From: Anolis sagrei
Lineage: Eukaryota > Chordata > Lepidosauria > Squamata > Anolidae
Reading direction: 5' to 3'
DNA: 64,000 nucleotides
Assembly (NCBI RefSeq): GCF_037176765.1
Contig: NC_090023.1
Location: forward strand, 141,313,366-141,377,365
The notes below the pieces were generated by a model, which saw only the letters and a list, made by a program, of their open reading frames with translations, was not told the origin of the DNA and did no database searches. Positions within the stretch are counted from its first letter, which is position 1. Each line of letters opens with the position of its first letter. The translations under genes were made by a program, and so were the position numbers. Positions 1-11,300 of the stretch are shown piece after piece.

Positions 1-880
1 ATCATAAATTAGGCAAGAAATTGAGTTATCAAGAGAAGATAGGACTTATTGCCCTATGTTCTCCTGTAATGCCTCACTGTGATCCAAAGTAATGATGTAC
101 ATGTGCTATTCTTCAGACTCCACCAGGTTTTGTAATTTTTCTAGAAATGTCGCAATCAGATTGAATTGGATGTTGATACAATTATCTAGAAAACAAAACA
201 ATTTCTTTTGGACAGATTCTGAGACCAGCAAATTTGCATATGGGTTTGAAGATTGAAAACTTTGTGCCTCACATTGAATTGCCAAATGGCAGCACATTTT
301 CTTTCTTTTTTGGATTAGATTATATATTCAGTCATATATTATTTTGAGAAGGGATTGCATCTGCCATTTTTTTCTCAAATTGATTTTCTATTTAATATTT
401 TGAGGGAACTATTGATACCCTCTAATCTTTTTATAGAACTAGAAGACAGTTGGAGAGATAGTTGGTGCTTCCGAGGAATCTTATTACCATGTATCTGTTT
501 TTGCAGGCAGGTAATTTGGAGGGATTTTAATTAAAAGCCCCACTTCCATCTCTCCAAATCAATATGATTTGCTTTGGAGTTTGACTATATCCAAAGCTTT
601 CTCATACTTAGTTTGGTTTTCATTATGTGTACACTGCATAGGAAGTTAAATCTTAAATGTGAAGATCAATCATATTTCAGGTTTTATTGTGCCAGGTGCA
701 AATTGAATGCTTTTTGGGGTAAAAAAAATATGCGGGAGTCTCACCTTGGTCAAGATCTTTCTAGATTGGTGTGTTTACAAATTGAAAGAGTTCAACCAGT
801 CTCACTTTGTACTTTAAGACCATTGTCGAGAGAATTAAATGTTCTAAATAGCTAATCTTTTTTTATTAAACTTGTTCAAG

Positions 881-977
881 ATCAGTTTAAAGGTGGAAAA
901 TTAGGAGGATACCAGTCAAAGCGATGTTTGGACCCCAAGGAGTTAATAGAGTTGCTACAGTCCTGCGACTATGACAG
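881..977 (+). CDS. HELLS: HELLS third-from-last coding exon
   Basis: Ends at a clean GT donor (AG/GTATGA) after ...CDYDR, with the arginine codon split 2+1. I place the start at 881, after TTCAAG, which gives N/H-Q-F-K-G-G aligned with the mammalian N-H-F-K-G-G. An alternative acceptor at 886 (after ATCAG) would remove five bases and also stays in frame with FKGG, so the left edge is uncertain by 5 bp. Confidence 0.85.
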
Positions 978-3091
978 GTATGATTCAATCATAGTGGTAG
1001 AAATTATTTAGTATAAGAAAAACCTAAGGATTGAATAAGTTTGGCAGACTTTGGTAAAGTCTCTGGCTGCCGGTCCACTTCTGAGCACAATTCAAAGTGC
1101 TGATCGTGACCTATAAAGCCCTAAACGGTTCTGGCCCAGTTTACTTGTCCGAACGTATGTCGCTCTATGACCCACCTCAGAGTTTACAATCGTCGGGGGA
1201 GGCCCTGCTCTTGATCCCGCCACCCTTGCAAGTGTGATTGGTGGGGACAAGACACAGGGCCTTCTTGGTAGTGGCCCCCCGTCTGGAATGCACTTCCCAG
1301 TGAAATCAGGGAGACTCCTTCTCTCCTTGCCTTCAGGAAGAAACACAAGTCTTGGCTTTGGAACCAAGTATTCGGGCAGCTGGCTGATCAACAACTGTAA
1401 TGACTTGTGAGAATTGTCAATTAAAAGACCTTGGACTGAAACTCTGGACTATGATTTGGCTTTGCGGACTCAGACTTGGTTGTGTTAATATTTTAAGGGC
1501 CAATATTTTTAATGTATTTTAATTGCTTTTTAATATATTTTTATTGCTGTTGACTTGTTTATGTGAATTGTTGGGTTCTGTTTCTTTGTCGGCATCTAAT
1601 GACTGCCAGTTGTAAGCTGTCCTGAGTCCCCCTTCGTGGGTTGAGAAGGACGGTATACAAATACTCTAAATAAATAAATGGGGGGGGGGGTTGTGAGTAA
1701 GTAGACCCAAAGGGCAATAATACTTTTTGAACACCATGAAATAATCGTGAGTATATGGAAGTATTTTAAACTAATTGACTATCATTTCTTTTGCAGAGAA
1801 ATAAAAGGATCAAGAGAAGGAGTAATAACTGACAAAGATTTAGAGTTATTGTTGGACAGAACTGACCTTACAAGTAAGCAAAAATGTCATCTCTGTGCTT
1901 TTGCTATTTGGTTGTTCCAGAAGCCAAGGCTAACGCTATGAGAAGATTATAGTCTGCCCTCAACTTTTGGGGGTTTTCTTTTGTCGATTGGATAATTTGT
2001 GAATTTATATCTGCAACCTCCATTTTCTGGCTCTGCCTGCTGTCTCGGAGACAAAAGGAGTCTCTGTCCCCTTTCTTTGTGCCTTTCCTGGTGATGGAAG
2101 GAGTCTGTCCTATTCCATGATCAAGAGATGAAGCCTGTCATGAAGGAGTACACCCCTCTCTTTGCAGGGAACAGGGGTCTCCGTCCTCTTCTTTGGCCAA
2201 GAGAGGAGCACGGACATGTCTGTGCGAGGGGAGAAACTAGGAAGCAGTTCAGGCCTAAATAGTAAGCAACATCCAATCCACAGAGGAGTCAGCATGGAGG
2301 CTCAGAGGAGCAAGAAAGAGCCAGGTTAAGTTGACGGACTAGAGCAGGTGTCCTTCTCCGCACCATGCCAGACCCAGTGAATTTGTGTTCCTCGTATTAT
2401 TTGTTAGCCATGATGTCAGGAGTCCCCAACAAAGGCCTGTGGGCCTGGTGCGGTCCTCCAAGGCCCTTTCCTCAGCCCCTGCCCTAAGTCTGAAACAACT
2501 TGAAGGCCCACAACAATAACAATCCCAATTAGCTTTACTATCTCATCAGCCAAAAGCAGGCCTACCCTTCCCATTGAAATACTGGGATGTTTATGCTGGT
2601 TAAAATTGTTCTTCATTTTAAATATTGTATTGTTCTTTCATGTTTTTTATGTTTTGTTTTGTTTTTTAGCACTACAAATAAGACATGTGCCATGTGAATA
2701 GGAATTCTTTCATGTATTTTTCAAACTATAGCGCGCCCCCCCCCCCCCAAAAAAAAAAAAAAACCAGTTTAAGGAACCATGAGCCGGCCCTTTGCTTCCA
2801 AAATTTGAGAACCCCTGCTTTTATGTACTTGCTTGAATGGGGCTAATTTGAGTTGAAAGTTTTTCATTTTGAGATTCAGGGTTTCTTTAGCATGTCCTCT
2901 TGTTTTAAGAAAAAAAAAGTTGTTGATGAAATTAATGAGATTTGAGGTGTAACCTCTTTGTCTTTTGAATTGTTTGTTCTTCCTTTTTTCTTCTAGCCCA
3001 AATGAAAAACCCTGACGGACATAATGGAAAAATTGGATTCTTCAGAGTAGTAGAAACTGCTGAGGATGGTAACACAGATGTTGTGCTTTGA
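881..3091 (+). CDS. HELLS: HELLS (LSH) 3' end: last three coding exons
   Basis: C-terminal part of HELLS, a nuclear SNF2-family ATPase that remodels nucleosomes and supports DNA methylation of repeats. Joined exons 881-977, 1797-1873 and 2997-3091 keep one frame through split codons and read ...[17 protein letters not shown], then [20 protein letters not shown], then a tail ending ...[11 protein letters not shown]-stop. Mammalian HELLS has the same blocks ([37 protein letters not shown]; a tail with QMN...GIFKILENSED). This piece lies after the helicase C domain, so no Walker or DEAH motif is expected here. Upstream exons are outside the window: positions 1-880 show no helicase exon. The final tail is more diverged from mammals than the two exons before it. 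The identification comes from recalled family sequence. The gene faces PDLIM1 tail to tail. Confidence 0.93.
1042..1690 (+). mobile_element. L2-like LINE, 3' end
   Basis: Matches the C-terminal part of the reverse-transcriptase ORF of lizard L2-like LINEs (codons for YKALNGSGP at 1110-1140 and the LWNALP-type block near 1280), followed by a 3' UTR with the GTAAGCTGTCCTGAGTCCCC-type end and an AAATAAATAAA tail at 1665-1679, then a G run. It lies in a HELLS intron and is 5' truncated and decayed. Confidence 0.8.
1797..1873 (+). CDS. HELLS: HELLS penultimate coding exon
   Basis: Acceptor TTTCTTTTGCAG precedes 1797 and donor GTAAGC follows 1873. The 77-nt exon completes the split arginine codon and reads [20 protein letters not shown] followed by RTDLT. 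It differs from the human block at only a few positions, mostly conservative, which makes it the clearest exon of the gene. Confidence 0.95.
2417..2817. mobile_element. hAT-like non-autonomous element
   Basis: Starts CAGGAGTCCCCAAC and ends GAGAACCCCTG, an imperfect terminal inverted repeat of the CAGGGGTC...GACCCCTG type. The interior matches the element at 36849-37869 (shared CTCATCAGCCAAAAGCAGGC, and a TTGTTCTTCATTTTAA stretch). A C-run/A-run is at 2733-2763. Flanking duplication is too degraded to read. It lies in the last HELLS intron. Confidence 0.7.
2997..3091 (+). CDS. HELLS: HELLS last coding exon with stop
   Basis: A strong polypyrimidine tract and TTCTAG acceptor precede 2997. The first two bases complete a threonine codon, and the exon then reads [19 protein letters not shown] and on to a TGA at 3089-3091. 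Human HELLS has QMN, KMGIFKILENSED in the same places and ends ...SSPECLF, so the last residues are not conserved. Confidence 0.9.
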
Positions 3092-3345
3092 AGTATAGCC
3101 AATTTGCACTCCTGTGCCTCTGAAACCTGTAGATTGACACTGCCAGAGGAGTTATTTTATGAGAGACTTGATATCAAGATCACTAGATTTGCATTATGTA
3201 CAAAAAAGAGAGAAAGGTTTTGGATTCACTTGGTTGAAACATTTTCAATCAGTTATTTAGACTTCAATAGCTTGTAGCTCAGAAAAAGCTATACTGTGTA
3301 ATTTGACATTTTGTAATCTAAATAAAGTTTGTTTTTATTAGATTT
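3092..3345 (+). terminator. HELLS: HELLS 3' UTR and poly(A) signal
   Basis: Short 3' UTR of about 250 bp. The canonical AATAAA is at 3321-3326, with a T-rich, GT-containing stretch just after it (3330-3360) that fits a downstream element. Cleavage is inferred near 3340-3350. Confidence 0.75.
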
Positions 3346-3998
3346 GAAATGTGCTTTGTCTTAACAAAAAAACCTGACATGCTGCACTGTTCCAGCCCCA
3401 CAGATTGATCTGTGTCATTGAACCACTACAGAACATTGTCTTCCCCAATTTGAATACATGAACACCTCCATGCCATAAAATTATTTTTGCAAAAATAATT
3501 TTAATTATTATCAGCAATAGCAGAGGTAGAAAACCACTTGTTTCTCATCCACGTGCAATAAAATTAAGGCAGGCAAAAAATTAGGACCCTTTTGCAGCTT
3601 GTTTTAATTTTGGGAAACAGATTTTCAGCAGATCTAGGTGCGAGTGCATAAATATGTATTTGACATTAATCTAAGAACAAAAAAAAATCTAACCCTATTT
3701 ACTAATTGAAGGGCGGAGAGAAAAGATGTGTTCACAGATCCAAAAAGGATTATGCTCCAGAGTACAGATTTATGTCAGTGTTTCTCAGCCTGTGGGTTCC
3801 CAAATGTTTTGGTCTTCCAACTCCCAGAAATCCTAATAGCTGGTAAACTGGCTGGGATTTCTGGGAGTTGTAGGCCAAAACACCTTTATTATCTATTTTT
3901 ACCTCAATATAGGAGTAAACACCAAATGAAGTAAGAATTCAAACCCAAAGGGACCAGTAGGGGAGTGTTGAATGCCAACAGTGATTTGAAACAACCGT
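3346..3998. other. HELLS-PDLIM1 intergenic interval
   Basis: Between the HELLS cleavage site and the probable PDLIM1 poly(A) sites there are only about 650 bp. They hold one hAT MITE (3776-3885) and otherwise unique AT-rich sequence without exons. Confidence 0.8.
3776..3885. mobile_element. hAT MITE (CAGTGGTTCTCAACC family)
   Basis: Starts CAGTGTTTCTCAGCCTGTGG and holds the family's internal hairpin (CAACTCCCAGAAATCCTAAT against GGATTTCTGGGAGTTGTAGG). The right terminus is missing. Same family as 7082-7192, 8945-9075, 59477-60094 and 62527-62661. Confidence 0.8.
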
Positions 3999-4046
3999 TT
4001 TATTAAGAACCAGAAAAGGCTATCTGCTTTTGGCTGGCAATTTATT
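3999..4046 (-). terminator. PDLIM1: Candidate PDLIM1 poly(A) signals
   Basis: On the - strand two AATAAA hexamers (4046-4041 and 4004-3999) lie 190-240 bp after the PDLIM1 stop. Either would give a short 3' UTR. Which one is used cannot be decided from the sequence. Confidence 0.5.
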
Positions 4047-4237
4047 TTGATGAGAAAAAATAGAAAGGCAGACACTTTCCCAAATCTAGACGTTTTTTAA
4101 AAAAATTGCAGGTATTTGCGAGTTAGCAATATTTAGTGGTGGCCCACAGAAAAAAGGCTTGCCAAGACTTTGTGAGCACAAGGAAGATTTGGAGACAGAA
4201 AATGGTTCCTGGCAGACAGCCATGTTGGCACATGAAT

Positions 4238-4424
4238 TCACTTTGGAAAGACAGTAACAACTTCATATCCTTCAGGTGGAGTGACCCGTTCCCGTGCGTG
4301 CGTCTCACAGTAGATGCAATCCTCCACAAAGAAGTGCCCTTTCTGTTTAAGGTTCACTCCACAGTCGCTGCACGTATAGCACTCTGGATGGAGATGCTTT
4401 TCCCGGAGCTTTACAAATACACCC
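4238..4424 (-). CDS. PDLIM1: PDLIM1 coding exon 7 (LIM domain and stop)
   Basis: Reads [20 protein letters not shown], then [20 protein letters not shown], then [20 protein letters not shown] and K before TGA at 4240-4238. It holds six of the eight LIM zinc ligands. Acceptor TTCCCAG. The + strand frame open across this exon (4136-4627) is only its shadow. Confidence 0.97.
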
Positions 4425-7400
4425 CTGGGAAGAAAACAAGACCAGTGTCAAAGTTGAGAAAGGCCTTGTCCCTGATTGATAAAAGCTACACATTTGCACA
4501 TTCACATATACCTCCTTACACTATAAAAGAAGGGAACAAACCAGCTGAAAGCATTTCATATTTCTTGCCAGTGTCTATACAAAAGAAGCACTCCAGCATA
4601 GCCATACTTGGGCTTCCGTTACCGTAATTAAAAATGTTATTCCTTTATATCAGTGGTCCTTGGACCACCAGTAGTCCACCAAGAATGTGTCCAGAGGAGG
4701 GCGACTAAAATGAACAAGGGTCTGGAGAACAAGCCCTATGAGGAGCGGCTTAGGGAACTGGGCATGTTTAGCCTGAAGAAGAGAAGGCTGAGAGGAGATA
4801 TGATAGCCATGTATAAATATGTGAGAGGAAGCCACAGGGAGGAGGGAGCAAGCTTGTTTTCTGCTTCCTTGGAGACTAGGACGCGGAACAATGGCTTCAA
4901 ACTACAAGAGAAGAGATTCCATCTGAACATTAGGAAGAACTTCCTGACTGTGAGAGCCGTTCAGCAGTGGAACTCTCTGCCCCGGAGTGTGGTGAAGGCT
5001 CCTTCTTTGGAAGCTTTTAAGCAGAGGCTGGATGGCCATTTGTCAGGGGTGATTTTAATGCAATATTCCTGCTTCTTGGCAGGGGGTTGGACTGGATGGC
5101 CCATGAGGTCTCTTCCAACTCTTTGATTCTATGATTAAGAACTAAAATATGATCCACGGCTTCACTGTTACTACACCATTGCAACGAGAGTGACTGCTCT
5201 TGCGAAACCCTCTTATAGTGCTGAGGCAATTGGGATGTCGGGAGGGGAGAGGCTGACTACCCACGAAAGATTATTACTACCACATCAGCTCCAGCTCCTC
5301 ATATGGGGACACAAGAGAAGCCTCCCACAAGGATGGTAAAACAAAAACAAAAAAAATCTGGGCAACATCCTTGCAGATGGCCAATTCTCTCATGCCATAA
5401 GTGACTTGCAGTTTCTCAAGTCATTCCTGACACAGAAAAAAACCTCTAGATTATTAAATATGGTTTTCTGTGGGTGAGCAGATGGCAACTACTGGATGGC
5501 ATATGTTCTGTATCAGAAACTAAAGTTGATGTGCTTTATACAATGCAGTTTTCTGAATCGGCACCCCAAATAACCAAACCAAATCAAAAGTTGACCAAAA
5601 ACTGATTCATAACCCTTTTAGTACTAATGTTGGAGAGTGGTCCCTGGTCAAAGTGATCCCTGTTCAAGAGGTCACTAGTAAAAAAAAGGTCACCATCCGC
5701 TCGCCCACATAAAACCGTATTTAATAAGCTAGAGCTGATGTGGTCCATCCAATGCAATTTTCTGAATCAGCATCCCAAATAACACCAGGAACAGGCCTAA
5801 AAATGAAGACACCACAGTGACCCCTTACAGGTGCCTTGTTATTGTGCCTTTCCTGGGTAGTCAGCCCTTCCCCTCCCAACTTCCCTGTTGCCTTGGCACT
5901 ATAAGAAGGTCGGTCGCTCTCATTGCAACAGCATAATAACTGTGAGGCCGCAGACCATATTTTAGTTTTTGGGGACCACTGGTGGTCCACGGACCACAGG
6001 TTGGGAACCACTGATCTAGACATTATACTCCTGTTGATGCAGCCTGAAAACACATTGGCCTTTTTATCTGTTGCATCACACTGTTGACTCACACTTAGCT
6101 TTTAGTTGGGTAAGATGCCTAGATCTCTTTCACATATACTGTTTTCAACCCAACCTATATTTTTACATTTCATTTTTATTGCCTACATGTAGTACTGTAC
6201 ATCTCTTCTTGAAATGTATCTTGTTACGTTTGGACCCAGTTCTTTAACCTGTCTTTGTTGTCTCTACTGAATTTTATTTTATCAATTTCTGTCCAATTTT
6301 CTATTTCATCAAGGCCTTTTTGAAATCTGTTCCTATCTTCCAGTGTAGCAGTCATTGCTCCCAGTATTATATCATCCAAACTTGACAAAGATTCCCTCTA
6401 CTCTAAGTTACTGAATATCCCTAAGCAAATTCCAGTTAGTGCATATAGTGCTACTTACACAATGCCAGACCCACATTTATCACAAATGGGCAGCTTCTGC
6501 GCATTTCCAATTGATGATGCTATTTTAGTTGTCGGAGCTTTTACACTTCTAAATCCAGAAGGCTTGTCTCCTGTAAAAATGTAAAAATATACAAGTAATT
6601 ATTTTTATCTGAAACGATGCCTGGAGCATGGAAGTAGAACTATAACTCAGCTTACTGTAGGGGAAAAAATGCTGCAATATTATCTGATATTTCATCTAGC
6701 AGAAATACTTCATCAATGTTGCCGAGAGGTGTCCAGTCTAAAATACACATATTGAAAAATCCTATGTGTGAAATAGCCTATTTTAAAATATGACGGATAA
6801 AATAATTTTGCCATTTTTGACATTTCCGAGAAGACAGAGAGGAAAAGAAACTGCTGTGTTTTATAATAAAACTGTTTACACATGTATAAAAACCTAAGGA
6901 TCATCCCAAAGATTGAGAAATTTGGAGAGGATAACTTCAAGGTGGTTGAGGGATCGAGTGGGAAAACTAAAGAGAACTATTAATCTGCTTCAGGATTCTT
7001 AGAATTTATAAACACCTTCTCCAACTGTTTCAGGCTTCAAACTTAATTAATAGGAGCTCGCAGTGGCACAATGGGTTAAAACAGTGGTTGTCAACCTGTG
7101 GATCCCCAGATGTTTTGGCCTTCAACTCCCAGAAATCCTAACAGCTAGTAAACTGGCTGGGATTTCTGGGACCCACAGGTTGGGAACCACTGGGTTAAAT
7201 CCTTGTGCCGACAGGACTGTTGACCAAAACGTTGGTGGTTCGAATTTGGGGAGTGGGGTGAGCTCCCATCTGTCAGCTTCCCATGCGGTGACACAAGAGA
7301 AGCCTCCCGCAGAATGGTAAAACATCTGGGCGTCCCCTGAGCAACGTCCTTGCAGACGGCCAATTCTCTCACACCAGAAGCGACTTGCAGTTTCTCAAGT

Positions 7401-8317
7401 CTCTTCTGACATAGAAACAAAAGCTTAATTAATACTGCATTAATTAAAGCAAAGGGAGGGAAAAGCATCTGACTCCCAGTAATAAGGGAGAACTGCTAAG
7501 GGTTCCCAGACAGTATTGCCAGGATCACTATTTATTATGCGCTCACATCATCAAGTTATTTGCTGATTTTTTTTGGGGGGGGGGGCTACAATAAAGGGCA
7601 AGTTCTTAAGGATTTTCACCACGATCACAGTGTATGTCCTTGAAGATTAGTGTAGCTTCAGTGTATGTGCTTGAAGATTAGTGAGAAAGGCCCATCCAGA
7701 TAAAAAATTATGACATCTTGGCATTTTTGTGTCTCGTATCATAAGGCAACAAAAGATATACACAGGACACTTACCCCTTTCTTCAGATTCTAAAATGTCT
7801 TGCAGCACCAAGAATGAGGCCGATTGCCGGGGTGGCTCACTGGAGTCTTGGTTCTCCTGTAGCATCTTATAAACTTCAGAGTCTTTTTCAATCCTTAAGT
7901 TAGTAGAGGGCTGGTTAGGTTGGTCCGAGCTGCACAAAATTAAAACAAACACCTTCAATGGACAAAATAAAAAAAAATCGATTGGTTGATTTACTTTATG
8001 TCTTACCTGTCTCCCTGTGGGACCTCAAAGAGTGATACTGCAATAGCATCTGATTTAATAAGCATATCTAGTTCAGATATTTAGATTACAGTGAAGGATA
8101 CATATACACAAGAACCATTTACCCTCAGTCCATGATGGTAGTTTAAAAAGTCTCCTTTGTGAGAAAGAAAGCAGGCTATTAATACTGGTACTAAAATGTT
8201 TAAAATATTATAGAACAAAACAGAATTTCTAGGCAATATTTACAAAGTGCAAATATTTTTTACTACCATTTTGGGTATCTTTGACTATTGAGTTACTTGG
8301 ATCTCTGGACTGTAATA

Positions 8318-8352
<35 letters not shown>

Positions 8353-11300
8353 ATACTAACATGCCTTAATTGAAAAATGGTTTTGAAATGCTGTTTTTAA
8401 CAAGTTTGCCTTTGCTTAAAATCTTTTCCAAGCACTACAAAACAAGGAAAATGTTCTTGCCATACAGGAACACACAATCAAAGCACTCATGTCAGATGGC
8501 CAGCCAGCTTCTTCTCAAAAACCTCCAGAGGAGGAGACTCTACCCTTCAAGACAGCATATTTTGCTGCCAAACAGCTCTTATCATCAGGAACGTCTTCCA
8601 GATTTTTAGATTAAATATTTTTTCCTGCAATCTGAATCCATTGTTCCATATGCTGGTTCCCAGAGAACAGAAAATAAACTTGCCCTCTCCTCAATGTGAT
8701 ATATTTCAAATATTTAAACAGGGCTATCATGACCCCTCTCTGCATTTTTTTTCTCCAAGCAAAACATACTGAGCTCTTTCAGCCGTTCTTCATGGTGTTT
8801 GGTTTCCAAATCTTTGATCATTTTGGTTGCCCTTTTCTGGATATGTTCTGGCTTGTCAATATCCTACATGAATGGACATAGTATTCCAGGGAAGGATTCT
8901 CCAAAGCAGAATACAGTCAGACTATGAATTATCTTGATCTAGATCAGTGGTTCTCAACCTGTGGGTCCCCGGGTGTTTTGGGCTTCAACTCCCAGAAATC
9001 CTAACAGCTGGTAAATTGGGATTTCTGGGAGCTGCAAGTCAAAAAACCTGGGGACCCACAGGATGAGAATCACTGATCTAGACGCTATACTCTTTTTGAT
9101 GTACCCTAGAATCAGATTGGCTTTTCTAACTGAAGTATCTCACTATTGACTCATGCTCAATTTATGGTCAACAAGACTCCTAGATTCCATTCTCATGTAC
9201 TATATTCAAGCTGGGTTTCACATATCCTATATCTATGCATTTTATTTTTATTGCCTAAGTCTAGTACCATACATTTTCCCCGTTGAAATTCATTTTGTTA
9301 GTTTTGGCCCAGCTCTCTAATCTGTTAAGGTCATTTTGGGTACTGATCCTGTCTTCTGTGGTATTACCTTTCCCTCCTAATTTGAAGTCATCTGCAAATT
9401 TCATAAACATGACCTCTAAACCTTCATCCAAGTCATTCATAAAATATATACTGGGCCCACTCCAGAACCCTGTGGCACCTCGCTAGTCACTCCTCTCCAA
9501 GATGAGGAGGAACCATTGGTGAGCAGTCTTTGGGTTCAGCCAGCTAAACAATTCCCCATCCACCTAACAGTCCACATGTTGCTAGTTTCTTTTTGAGAAT
9601 ACCATGGACCTTACTGAAATTGGGATATGTGATATCCACAGCATTCCCTTCATCTACCAAATTTGTAATTCCATTTTAAAAAAAGAGATAAGGTTAATCT
9701 GGCATGATTTGTATTTGAGTATCTTGTGTTGAATTTCTGTAAGTATGCCATTCTTTTCTACATGCTGACAGATTGTCTGTTTAATGATCTGCTCCAGAAT
9801 CTTTCCTGGTATTGACATCAGGCTGTTTGGGTCCTCTTCACACACCCCACCCCACCCCCGACTTTGTTTTGGAAGATGGAGACAATATTTGCCTTCTTCC
9901 TGTCTGCCGGGAATTCTCAAAGCTTGTTGGCAGTGGATCTGAAATTACTTCTGTTAATTCTTTTAATGTCCTCAGATGTAATTCATCTGGGCCAGGAGAC
10001 TTAAATTCATTTAGATTAGCCAGATATTCCTATACTGCTTTGTTACCATTTCCATTACTACATCCTTTGCTCCATTACCCCCAAATTGAGCATTGTTAAC
10101 CTTTTGGGAAAAGACTGAGGCAAAGAAGGTGTTGAGCAGTTCTGCCTTTTCTCTGTTCCATGTTAGCATTTCGCCATCACCTGTATGCACCTAGTATTTC
10201 CTTGTTCTTCCTTTTGCTATGGACATATCAAAAAGGCCCTTTAAAATCATTTTAACCTTTCTATTAAGTCTACATAAGTCTTTCAATGCCATCCGTTAAG
10301 TATGCAGCATGTGACTGGTGCAAAGCCATGACAAATGCCAAAGGCAATAACACTGGAAACAATTGTGTTCAAAATGCAGCATAGCGAAAATTATCTTTCC
10401 AGCTTGTTTGAATAAACTAGTGACGGAATAATTCAGTGCCACAGCATGCATGACAGAAAAAGAAAAGTGTCAAAAACTATTGAGACAAACTTCATGCCAA
10501 CATAACATCTGCTCCCAACATGCCAACATAATGTCTGCATCCCTCCCCCCGACAGAAATAAATATTCAAAGGTTCATCCCTGTTTCCTGCCCCAGCTCAC
10601 CCCCAATCCCTCAGTGGCCCCCCTCCAAGCATCCTTTACTTTACTCAATATGCTTTATGTTCAGTGACCAGAAAGAGGTATCCATATATTTGCTTCCATA
10701 TGATTTTTTAATGAACGGACAAGATCATCCTATGAACATGTATGTCAAGCTTTAATTTGGGCCCTTACAATCGGGGGCACAGTGAGATTCAGGACCCATT
10801 GAACATCACAGATTTTTTTCTACAGGGTGGGAATTATCACATTACAAAACATTTCCTGAAAAGCAACATGGCCTTCATTTGCAATGACTGATTTATCACA
10901 AGAATATCAAGATACCTTGGGGGGGAAAACAAAAGGCAACCATTAAAAGACACGAGTGCAATGGATAATGCAAGGACAAAGGAAAGTGAATGTGTGCAGA
11001 CCTTATGACAAGCATATATGAAACTGGCAGAGTTACCTGGGGAATGTGGGGCTAATGCAAGAAATCTGTCCCTGCAAAGAATCCAGGATGTTTCTCTGTG
11101 AACAGAACTGTAAAGGAGAGTTAGATGGTATGTGCCATTTTGGAACAGATCTGAACAAATTCCTTGAGCTGTTCTAGACCAATTCCGATTTGTTTTGGGA
11201 TGGATGAGGTATTGTGCCTCCTTTGCAAAGAGGAGGTAGAAGCAGGCTGAAGAGGGTTATAGATGGCTGCCTTGAACCCACCTGTGGGCAATCAAGGGCT

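Larger units (their letters stand above)
4651..6013. mobile_element. hAT non-autonomous element with long inverted repeats, twice interrupted
   Basis: Left end CAGTGGTCCTTGGACC, right end CACAGGTTGGGAACCACTG. The arms continue well inside: 5135-5260 (AAAATATGATCCACGGC... TTGCAACGAGAGTGACTGC) is the reverse complement of about 5860-5970. The left arm is split by a CR1 (4685-5133) and the element by a 5'-truncated SINE (about 5271-5450). The centre holds two direct copies of about 54 bp (5522-5575 and 5731-5783, sharing TTTTCTGAATC). It lies in PDLIM1 intron 6. The right flank is CR1 sequence cut at ATCTAGAC, and the left flank does not match it. Confidence 0.7.

Noticed and set aside
4136-4627. 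163-codon frame on the + strand
   Set aside because: It overlaps PDLIM1 exon 7 antisense. It shows no family resemblance, and the opposite strand has the LIM domain.
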